Shown here in pieces: positions 16,944-24,151 of a DNA stretch of 64,000 nt (its first letter is position 1; each line of letters starts with the position of its first letter). The position numbers and the translations under genes are program-made. The notes beneath the pieces were generated by a model that saw only the letters and a program-made list of their open reading frames with translations, ran no database searches and had not been told where the DNA came from. The DNA is taken from NCBI GenBank assembly GCA_043756275.1, contig JAYURJ010000227.1, forward strand, positions 6,939 through 70,938, read 5' to 3'. Origin of the DNA: UKL13-2 sp043756275 (GTDB taxonomy: Bacteria; Pseudomonadota; Gammaproteobacteria; Burkholderiales; Usitatibacteraceae).

Positions 16944-18299
16944 ATGCAGCCAGTCAGATTATTAATCCCGTTGGTGTTGTTGGTGCTTGCCGGTTGCGCC
17001 GGCATCAACGGCGAAAAACGCCATACGCCAAGAGAAATCGCCGCCTATCAGCCGCAGGACTTTATCGCGCCCATCGCCTCGGCCGAAGGTGAACGCGTTG
17101 CTGTTGCGGAACGCAGCGAGAAAATTCGTTTGGCACTTGAAGAACGTATCCCACCGCCAGACGCCGCCATTGGCGATGAAGACAATGGTGCGCCGGGCGC
17201 GTTATGGGCGATCGCTTTTCTCAATGCGGACCGCTCGCAGGGCCTGCATATTTTGCAACGTGCACTTGTCGATCTCGAGCACAGACCGGTGGACTTTCAG
17301 CGCGCGGTGCTGTCGGCGGCCTACGCCATGTACGCGATTGAGTCGGCGACAACGCTGCTGCAGTTGCTTGACCGCATTGCGACCCCGCGCGAATTCGCCA
17401 TCGCTGCCTACGCAGTTCTCAAGGCCAATGATGCGCCGGACACACGTGCACTGCTGCGCGCGAAGCTAAGCATGCGCTTTCCTGATTGGCCCAATGAACC
17501 ACGCCTGATCGCACTCGACCATATGCTCAGCACTGATCTCATCAATGAGCGCACCACACGACCGCCAATGGTCGATCTGCTTGCTGCGCCGCTGCGTCCC
17601 GGACTGCCGGTGGTGTTCAGCTTCCAGCGACCAGATCGCACGCGCGTCGGTTTGGCGATGGTGCGCGGCGAGGACGGCCGGTTTGTACGCAATGCCGACG
17701 GCAGCTATTTCAATATCGCGCACCTCGCATTGGCGCTAAGCAATCTGCCCGGTACCATCACCAATGGCAATACACCGCAAGGCTTGTTCACGATTGTCGG
17801 TGCGGGCACCGCCACCAATAAATGGATCGGCCCCACGCCCTACCTGCATGCCAAGATTCCAAAGGAAGCCACCGTGGCTGAGTATGAACACACCAACGTG
17901 GACGGGGATTGGAGCGAGACACGCTACGCAAATTTTTTGCCCCCAACGTGGCGAAATTATTTTCCATTCAAAGAAGCGTGGCTCGCGGGTCTGGCCGGAC
18001 GCAACGACATGCTGCTGCATGGCACCACCATCAATCCCGAGTACTACCGCAACAATCCTTACTATCCGGGCACGCCTTCGGCTGGCTGCCTGGTCGCGAT
18101 GGAGTACTGGTCAAAATCCGATGGCAGGCTCATGCACAGCGATCAACTCACGCTGGCCAAAGCCTTCACCGCTGGCGGCAATGATCACGGATACCTTGTC
18201 GTTGTTGAACTTGACGACCGCGCGGTGCCGATTGTGCTGGCCGATGTGGTGCTGGATGTGATGGCCGCAGAGGCACGCGTTGGGCCAGGCCGCCGCTGA
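16944..18299 (+). CDS. Lipoprotein with a YkuD-like (L,D-transpeptidase) C-terminal domain
   Basis: The product has 451 residues. A type II signal peptide ends LAGC with Cys18 as the lipidation site, so the protein is membrane anchored. An alpha-helical middle (about 30-210) has no recognised domain. The C-terminal half contains GNTPQGLFTI and then His359-Gly...Ser379-Ala-Gly-Cys382 in LLHGTT...TPSAGCLV. This matches the YkuD pattern HG-X(n)-S-X-G-C with catalytic Cys. L,D-transpeptidases cross-link peptidoglycan or attach proteins to it. The usual residue after the Cys (Ile/Val-Arg-hydrophobic) is LVAMEYW here, without the Arg, so catalysis is plausible but unproven. A DUF302 gene follows. 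Confidence 0.7.
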   Translation: MQPVRLLIPLVLLVLAGCAGINGEKRHTPREIAAYQPQDFIAPIASAEGERVAVAERSEKIRLALEERIPPPDAAIGDEDNGAPGALWAIAFLNADRSQGLHILQRALVDLEHRPVDFQRAVLSAAYAMYAIESATTLLQLLDRIATPREFAIAAYAVLKANDAPDTRALLRAKLSMRFPDWPNEPRLIALDHMLSTDLINERTTRPPMVDLLAAPLRPGLPVVFSFQRPDRTRVGLAMVRGEDGRFVRNADGSYFNIAHLALALSNLPGTITNGNTPQGLFTIVGAGTATNKWIGPTPYLHAKIPKEATVAEYEHTNVDGDWSETRYANFLPPTWRNYFPFKEAWLAGLAGRNDMLLHGTTINPEYYRNNPYYPGTPSAGCLVAMEYWSKSDGRLMHSDQLTLAKAFTAGGNDHGYLVVVELDDRAVPIVLADVVLDVMAAEARVGPGRR

Positions 18300-18356
18300 A
18301 TCTATCGTCTGCAGGTTTGCGTATATGTGGTGGCGCGAACGCGTGCCAAACCATTA

Positions 18357-18824
18357 ATGCAACTCACGGAGACCTGCCATGAAAAAATAATCGCCGCAAC
18401 GATTTTAAGTGTGTTCGCCACTGCTGCAACGGCGGCAGATGGGTTGATCGAAATGAAAAGTGCGCATAGTGCCGCCGAGACCGGCTCCCGTTTGGTAGCC
18501 GCCATTGAAGCCCGCAAGCTCACATTATTCGCGCGCGTTGATCACGCGGCAGGTGCCAAAAAAATCGACAAAACGCTGCGGCCAACCGAAGTATTTATTT
18601 TCGGCAACCCCAACGGCGGAACACCTTTGATGGAATGCGCGCAATCGATGGGAATAGATTTGCCACTCAAAATGCTGGTCTGGCAAACAGCAGATGGCAG
18701 CGTCATGCTCGGCTACAACGACCCTGCGTGGCTCGCGAAACGTCACGGTACCGTGTGCGAACAGCCGGTGGGTAATATTTCAAAAGCGTTGGATGGCATG
18801 GCCAAGGCAGTCGTTGCGCCCTGA
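18357..18824 (+). CDS. DUF302 family secreted protein, start region frameshifted at an A-run
   Basis: The conserved part (LIEMKSAHSAAETGSRLVAA through LGYNDPAWLAKRHG) is a complete DUF302 domain of about 125 residues, preceded by a signal-peptide-like stretch KIIAATILSVFATAATAADG. The natural start looks like the ATG at 18379, which has GGAG upstream. That frame reads ATG AAA AAA TAA and stops after two lysines. One extra A in the six-A run (18382-18387) would give MKKIIAATILS, a standard signal peptide fused in frame. The coordinates here use the in-frame ATG at 18357, whose product (MQLTETCHEK...) has an acidic n-region unlike a signal peptide. The cause may be a mutation, a homopolymer read error or slippage. 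The function of DUF302 is unknown. Confidence 0.72.
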   Translation: MQLTETCHEKIIAATILSVFATAATAADGLIEMKSAHSAAETGSRLVAAIEARKLTLFARVDHAAGAKKIDKTLRPTEVFIFGNPNGGTPLMECAQSMGIDLPLKMLVWQTADGSVMLGYNDPAWLAKRHGTVCEQPVGNISKALDGMAKAVVAP

Positions 18825-18859
18825 ATTTTTATGCTTGGTCGCGGTGACGATCAAGCATA

Positions 18860-18913
18860 GAGGCGGACCATAGGCACAAAAACGCCTGAAAAGGCGCGCC
18901 AGCGCTAGTATTT
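18860..18913. repeat. Intergenic repeat copy, left-truncated
   Basis: Reads AGAGGCGGACCATAGG, then AAAACGCCTGAAAAGG and CGCGCCAGCGCTAGTATTTA. The right end is intact relative to the family; the left arm is shortened. It sits between the convergent DUF302 gene and mpl and reaches the mpl stop codon at 18912. Confidence 0.62.
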
Positions 18914-20285
18914 ACTTACCCTGCATCTCTCGCTGAGCCAAGGCAGCCAAAATTTTCCCATGCACGCCACCAAAGCCGCCATTGCTCATCACCAGAATCT
19001 GGTCGCCCGGCTTTGACATCACCACGATGGCGTTGACCATCGCATCCAGATCTTCAAAAACACCCGTCTTGGTGCCGATGGATTCAAGCGATTTGGCGAC
19101 ATCCCATCCGAGGTCTTTGGCGTATACGAAAACCACATCTGCCAGCGCCAGGCTGATCGGCAGAGCGGCGCGCATGGTGCCCAGCTTCATGGTATTGGTG
19201 CGTGGTTCGAGGACGGCGAATATGCGCCTCTCGCCGACGCATTTCCGCAATCCAGCGAGAGTGGCATTGATGGCGGTCGGGTGGTGTGCGAAGTCGTCAT
19301 ACACCGTGACACCGCCAATCTCGCCCTTGTTTTCCATGCGCCTCGCCACACCGGCAAATTCGTTGAGCGCGTCGATGGCCATTTTGGTGGGCACGCCTGC
19401 GTGTCGCGCGGCAGCAATAGCCGCCAGCGCGTTCATCGTGTTGTGCGTGCCCATCTGGTCCCACTCGACCATGCCTTTGTCGACACCTTTGAAAATCACA
19501 TTGAACTGCGTCTCTCTCTCGGCGCGTTTGAAATCCCACAACATACCCGGGCCGAATTCTTCCACGCTGCTCCAGCAACCCATTTGCAACGCGCGCTTCA
19601 GGTAATCATCCCGACCATTGCTGATGATGAGCCCATTGGCGGGAACCGTGCGCACCAGATGATGAAACTGCGTTTGAATCGCCTCTACATTGGGAAATAT
19701 ATCGGCGTGGTCGTGCTCGAGATTATTCAGAATCGCGGTGCGCGTGCGGTAGTGGACAAACTTGGAGCGCTTGTCGAAAAACGCCGTATCGTACTCGTCG
19801 GCTTCGATGACGAAAAACGGCGAATCGCCTTTGGGTGAACGTGCCGAAATACCAAAATTGGTTGGTACGCCGCCGATGAGAAATCCCGGCGCAAGACCGG
19901 CGTGTTCGAGTATCCACGCCAGCATCGCGCTGGTGCTGGTCTTGCCGTGTGTGCCTGCAACAGCAAGCACCCATTTGCCTTGCAACACGTTTTCACCCAG
20001 CCATTGCGGACCGGAAATAGTGGGCAGGCCGCGATTCAGTATCTCTTCAACCACCGGCATGCCACGCGTCATGAAATTGCCGACCACGTATAAGTCGGCT
20101 TCGAACGCATCAACTTGTTCGGCATCGAACCCCTGATGCAGATGAATGCCCGCCGCTTCCAATTGCGTGGACATTGGCGGATAGACGTTTTCATCGCAGC
20201 CGGTGACCTTGTGCCCCGCTTCACGCGCGAGCACAGCGAGGCCACCCATGAAGGTGCCGCAGATACCGAGGATATGGATGTGCAT
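18912..20285 (-). CDS. mpl: UDP-N-acetylmuramate:L-alanyl-gamma-D-glutamyl-meso-diaminopimelate ligase
   Basis: This 457-residue Mur-ligase family enzyme recycles murein tripeptide by attaching it to UDP-MurNAc in the cytosol. The N-terminus MHIHILGICGTFMGGLAVLA is the Mpl dinucleotide-fold start, closely similar to the E. coli protein. The ATP loop is GTHGKTSTSAMLAWILEHAG (Mur ligase GT-GK-T/S), and VYDDFAHHPTAI is the C-terminal domain motif. MurC is the nearest paralogue, but GICGTFMGG and SPFFVIEADEYDTAFFDKRSK are Mpl type. I use ATG 20285; the TTG at 20297 adds four residues. It is divergent from gshA across a 191-bp gap. Confidence 0.94.
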   Translation of the reverse strand: MHIHILGICGTFMGGLAVLAREAGHKVTGCDENVYPPMSTQLEAAGIHLHQGFDAEQVDAFEADLYVVGNFMTRGMPVVEEILNRGLPTISGPQWLGENVLQGKWVLAVAGTHGKTSTSAMLAWILEHAGLAPGFLIGGVPTNFGISARSPKGDSPFFVIEADEYDTAFFDKRSKFVHYRTRTAILNNLEHDHADIFPNVEAIQTQFHHLVRTVPANGLIISNGRDDYLKRALQMGCWSSVEEFGPGMLWDFKRAERETQFNVIFKGVDKGMVEWDQMGTHNTMNALAAIAAARHAGVPTKMAIDALNEFAGVARRMENKGEIGGVTVYDDFAHHPTAINATLAGLRKCVGERRIFAVLEPRTNTMKLGTMRAALPISLALADVVFVYAKDLGWDVAKSLESIGTKTGVFEDLDAMVNAIVVMSKPGDQILVMSNGGFGGVHGKILAALAQREMQGK

Positions 20286-20476
20286 GCGGCGGTTCAAACT
20301 TCTGAGTACGGCGAATGAAGGGACAAATACATGGCAAATTTTATCATCGGGTCGCGCCGCTGCTGGTAGTGGAGACTGTCACGAGATTTTCAGGCATTGG
20401 GCGTAAACTTGATCACTCTTGAAACGACTCGCCCTGACCCACACCTAACAAGCTTAGCGGCTTCTAACTTATTAAT

Positions 20477-21787
20477 ATGGTTCCACATCTCACTACCTCT
20501 CTCACTGGCCCGCTTCTGGATCTGGAAAAGAAAATTCTCGATGCGCGCCCCGCGATTGAGCGCTGGTTCCGCACCAAGTGGATGACCGAGCGACCACCGT
20601 TTTATACCTCGGTGGATTTACGCAATTCCGGCTTCAAGCTGGCCCCGGTAGATACCAACCTGTTTCCCGGCGGCTTCAATAATCTGAATCCGGAATTCAT
20701 GCCGTTATGCATTCAGGCGGCCATGTCGGCGGTGCAGCGAGTGTGTCCGGATAAACAGCGCATCCTGCTGATTCCTGAAAACCACACGCGTAACTTGTTT
20801 TATCTGACCAATGTCGCCGCGATCCAGAAAATTCTGATCGGTGCCGGGCTCGATGTGAGGATAGGCTCGCTGTTGCCCGAAATTACCGCGCCGACAGTGC
20901 TCGATTTGCCCAACGGCGATAAGCTCACACTAGAGCCCATTAAGCGCGTGGGCAACAAGCTGATGCTTGAAGGATTTGACCCCTGTGCGGTGCTATTGAA
21001 TAACGATCTCTCTGCGGGTGTGCCGGAAATTCTGAAAGGCCTTTCGCAGCCGGTGGTGCCGCCATTGCACGCAGGCTGGACGACACGCAGAAAGACCTTG
21101 CACTTTCACGCCTACGACAGCGTGGCCGAAGAATTCGCCAAGCTGATCGGTATCGACCCGTGGTTTATCAATCCGATTTTCAGCCAATGCGGCAAGGTGA
21201 ATTTTTCAGCGCAGGAAGGCGAAGAGTGCCTCGCCGCCAATGTCGAAGCCGTGCTAGGCGAGATGAGTGTTAAGTACAAGGAATACGGCATCACCGAGAA
21301 GCCATTCGTGATCGTGAAAGCCGATGCCGGCACCTACGGCATGGGCATATTGACGGCACGCTCACCCGACGATGTACGCGGGCTGAACCGCAAAGAGCGC
21401 AACAAGATGGCGGTCGTGAAGGAGGGCTTGGAAGTAAATGAGGTGATCATTCAGGAAGGCGTGCACACGCTGGAAAATCTGAACGGTGCGGTTGCCGAAC
21501 CGGTGGTGTACATGATGGATGCGTTTGTGGTCGGTGGCTTTTATCGCGTCAACACAGAACGCGGTGTGGACGAAAATCTGAATTCACGCGGGATGAGCTT
21601 CGTGCCGTTGGCGTTTGAAACCGACTGCCATTCCCCCGATTGTTCGGGCTGGCCGGATGCGCCGCCGAATCGCTTTTACACCTATGGCGTGGTTGCAAGG
21701 TTGGCCATGCTGGCAGCCTCAAGGGAGCTGGAGAAGCTTGCGCCGGTTAAAGCGGAACTAGCGTCCATTGCCGTGGCAGCTGACTGA
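20477..21787 (+). CDS. gshA: Glutamate-cysteine ligase, betaproteobacterial type
   Basis: This 436-residue enzyme belongs to the GshA type found beside gshB in betaproteobacteria, unlike the E. coli form. The segments MVPHLTTSLTGPLLDLEKKI, FYTSVDLRNSGFKLAPVDTN and LFPGGFNNLNPEF are strongly conserved in this type. The ATP-grasp-like part includes VIVKADAGTYGMGILT. It joins glutamate and cysteine through the gamma carboxylate, the committed step of glutathione synthesis in the cytosol. The start at 20477 matches the family N-terminus although no clear Shine-Dalgarno is visible. gshB begins 12 bp downstream, so the two form one operon. Confidence 0.92.
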   Translation: MVPHLTTSLTGPLLDLEKKILDARPAIERWFRTKWMTERPPFYTSVDLRNSGFKLAPVDTNLFPGGFNNLNPEFMPLCIQAAMSAVQRVCPDKQRILLIPENHTRNLFYLTNVAAIQKILIGAGLDVRIGSLLPEITAPTVLDLPNGDKLTLEPIKRVGNKLMLEGFDPCAVLLNNDLSAGVPEILKGLSQPVVPPLHAGWTTRRKTLHFHAYDSVAEEFAKLIGIDPWFINPIFSQCGKVNFSAQEGEECLAANVEAVLGEMSVKYKEYGITEKPFVIVKADAGTYGMGILTARSPDDVRGLNRKERNKMAVVKEGLEVNEVIIQEGVHTLENLNGAVAEPVVYMMDAFVVGGFYRVNTERGVDENLNSRGMSFVPLAFETDCHSPDCSGWPDAPPNRFYTYGVVARLAMLAASRELEKLAPVKAELASIAVAAD

Positions 21788-21799
21788 AATAGAAAAACC

Positions 21800-22747
21800 A
21801 TGCGCATAGCCTTCATCGTCGATCCGCTCGTTAAACTCAAAGCCTACAAGGATTCATCCGTCTTCATGATGCGTGAGGCGGCTAAGCGCGGCCACGACGT
21901 ATATGCGTTTGAAGCACGGCACGTTGTGCTCCTTGATGGCCGCGTGTTAGCGAAAGCTTCGCTGCTCAAGATGACCAATGACAACGATCATTGGCATCAA
22001 GTCGTCAGCGAAATTGAAATGCCGTTGTCGGGTTTAGACGCCGTGCTGATGCGAAAAGATCCACCGTTCGATGCGGAGTATTTGTACGCTACATTGCTGC
22101 TGAGCCTCGCCGAAGATCAAGGCGCGCGCGTTGTCAATCGCGCTGTGTCGCTGCGAAACTACAACGAGAAATTAGCCATCGCCAAGTTCGCACAATTTAC
22201 CGTGCCGACGATGGTGACGAGCGATATGCTGCGTCTGCAGAGCTTTATCGATTCGCACAAAGACGTGATCGTGAAAAAGCTCGACGGCATGGGCGGCACA
22301 TCCATTTTTCGTGTGCGCGCCGACGATCCGAATCGCAATGCGATCATCGAAGTGCAAACCATCGACGGTAGTGTCTCTGTCATGGCGCAGCGCTACATTC
22401 CCGAGATCACCAAAGGCGATAAGCGCGTGCTCCTCATTGATGGCAACGTCGTGCCGTATTGCCTGGCACGCATCCCAAAGGAAGGCGAAACGCGCGGCAA
22501 CCTTGCCGCCGGTGGCCGCGGTGTCGCGCAACCAATATCGCCGCGTGATCGCGAAATCGCCCAGGCACTAGGCCCGCAACTCAAAGCCGATGGCCTCACC
22601 ATTGTCGGCCTGGACATCATCGGTGACTACCTAACCGAAGTGAACGTGACCTCGCCGACTTGCATGGTGGAGATTTTTGATCAGGCAGGGTTCAATGTGG
22701 CTGCGTTGGTGATTGATGCGGTGGAGCGGAGTGCTGCTGCTGCGTAG
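21800..22747 (+). CDS. gshB: Glutathione synthetase
   Basis: This 315-residue ATP-grasp ligase adds glycine to gamma-glutamylcysteine. The start MRIAFIVDPLVKLKAYKDSS is the GSH-synthetase N-terminal motif. The nucleotide-binding domain shows VIVKKLDGMGGTSIFRV (glycine-rich loop) and YIPEITKGDKRVLLIDGNVV. The C-terminal metal-binding part ends YLTEVNVTSPTCMVEI with the Asn/Glu ligands. Length and order match E. coli GshB (316). It is in an operon with gshA, and the product feeds the GST, the KefFC gate and other users in the window. An intergenic repeat copy follows the stop. Confidence 0.96.
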   Translation: MRIAFIVDPLVKLKAYKDSSVFMMREAAKRGHDVYAFEARHVVLLDGRVLAKASLLKMTNDNDHWHQVVSEIEMPLSGLDAVLMRKDPPFDAEYLYATLLLSLAEDQGARVVNRAVSLRNYNEKLAIAKFAQFTVPTMVTSDMLRLQSFIDSHKDVIVKKLDGMGGTSIFRVRADDPNRNAIIEVQTIDGSVSVMAQRYIPEITKGDKRVLLIDGNVVPYCLARIPKEGETRGNLAAGGRGVAQPISPRDREIAQALGPQLKADGLTIVGLDIIGDYLTEVNVTSPTCMVEIFDQAGFNVAALVIDAVERSAAAA

Positions 22748-22767
22748 TTCGGCAAATTAAAGCGAAG

Positions 22768-22830
22768 AACGCCATTCGGTGCGCCTCGCGGGCACAAAAT
22801 GCTCCGAACGCCTCGCCAGTGCTGGGCTTC
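22768..22830. repeat. Intergenic repeat copy
   Basis: AACGCCATTCGGTGCGCC at the left and CGCCTCGCCAGTGCTGGG at the right, with the core CACAAAATGCTCCGAACG. It lies between the convergent gshB (plus) and EAL regulator (minus) genes, a position where it could also act as a bidirectional terminator-like structure. Confidence 0.7.
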
Positions 22831-22901
22831 AAAAAATAGAAAAGTCGCTAAAGCCCGTATTCTTCATCCGAAGTCCAGTCGCGCCGTGCGATCAACCCAC
22901 T

Positions 22902-24131
22902 TCATGTCTGCACGCTGGATCGATCCCACTCCCGAACCCACCCCAGCAAATCCCCATACTCCATCGGCCTGGCAATAAAGTAGCCCTGCACCAAATCGCA
23001 GCGCAGTTTACAAAGTAGATCAAAGTCGAGCTGTGTTTCAACGCCTTCGGCAACGGACGTGATGTTCAGCTTTTTCGCCATCTTCAGGCTGGATTCCAGA
23101 ATCACCCTCGCCGAGCTATGTTTGACAGCGTTCATGACGAAGGACTGATCGATCTTGAGTTCCGTAAATGCAATGCGCGTGAGTTGCTGCATCGAAGAGT
23201 ATCCCGTGCCGTAGTCGTCGATCGACAGGCCGAAGCCTTTCATTCGCAATCGCGCGAGGCTTTCCAGCGCCTTGGCGACGTCGGTCGTGGCGGCAGATTC
23301 GGTCACCTCCAGAATCATGTGGCAGGGGTCGAGGTTCTGGCTGCGCACCAGCTCCGTTACGCGGTCTACGATCTCAATGTTGCCGAGCGATTTCACGGAG
23401 AGATTAACCGACACGGTGGCGTCTGTTCCGTTTGCGCGCCAGGCGCGGCAATATGCGGCTGATTTCCTCAGCATGGCCCAGGTCAGCTCATCGATGAGAT
23501 CGTTGTCCTCAAGCTGCTTGATAAATGCATAGGGCGACACCAGCCCGAAGCGCGGATGATGCCAGCGCGCAAGTGCCTCGACACCTTTGACTTGCCGCGT
23601 GCCGAGTTCAATTTTGGGTTGGAAGTACGGTTCGAATTCATCGGCCTTCAAGCCCGCTGCAATCTCGGCTAGTGTAAATGTTGGCATCGTATTTACCGCT
23701 CGGTTCGTCGGCGAGCGTTCGGGCTGGTAGAGCGTGATCAACGGGACGAGTTTACGTATCGTTAGCGGCTTTTCGAGCACACCCAGCAGATTGATACCGT
23801 AGGCCTCTGACATCGTCGCAACGGAAGCGAGTAGCTTGCGTTCGAGCGCGCTGGCGAGAATGATCGAAATTTGCACGCCGGATTCACCCAGATGGCGGAT
23901 GAATTCGATGCCGTCCATGCCTGCCATATCCAGGTCGCTGATGACGATATCGACGGGTCGCGATGGGTCGCCCAGTATTTCGAGCGCGGCATGTCCATCG
24001 ATTGCTTCATGGATCGTTGTGGCACCCAGGCTCTCAAGGGTTCGCGCGAGTTGGTTGCGCTGAAAGTCATGGTCTTCAGCGATGAGAAAACGCAAGTGGG
24101 CAAACGTTATCTGTTTTTCACGGACTTGCAT
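22902..24131 (-). CDS. Response regulator with EAL (c-di-GMP phosphodiesterase) output domain
   Basis: The product has 409 residues. Residues about 12-130 form a receiver domain with phospho-acceptor Asp66 in VISDLDMAGMDG. Residues about 155-400 form an EAL domain with the full catalytic set: EAL at 185-187 (GVEALARW), Asn in SVNLSVKSL, Glu in EVTES, Asp-Asp in IDDYGTGYSS, Lys in LKIDQSF, Glu in AEGVET and Gln in VQGYF. It should therefore be an active c-di-GMP phosphodiesterase controlled by phosphorylation. The ATG at 24131 lies 20 bp after the hybrid kinase stop, and that kinase ends in an Hpt domain, a natural phosphate donor. The frame is open upstream to 24230, but that would overlap the kinase. 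Confidence 0.9.
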   Translation of the reverse strand: MQVREKQITFAHLRFLIAEDHDFQRNQLARTLESLGATTIHEAIDGHAALEILGDPSRPVDIVISDLDMAGMDGIEFIRHLGESGVQISIILASALERKLLASVATMSEAYGINLLGVLEKPLTIRKLVPLITLYQPERSPTNRAVNTMPTFTLAEIAAGLKADEFEPYFQPKIELGTRQVKGVEALARWHHPRFGLVSPYAFIKQLEDNDLIDELTWAMLRKSAAYCRAWRANGTDATVSVNLSVKSLGNIEIVDRVTELVRSQNLDPCHMILEVTESAATTDVAKALESLARLRMKGFGLSIDDYGTGYSSMQQLTRIAFTELKIDQSFVMNAVKHSSARVILESSLKMAKKLNITSVAEGVETQLDFDLLCKLRCDLVQGYFIARPMEYGDLLGWVREWDRSSVQT

Positions 24132-24151
24132 TTTTTGTGAGCGATCCACAG

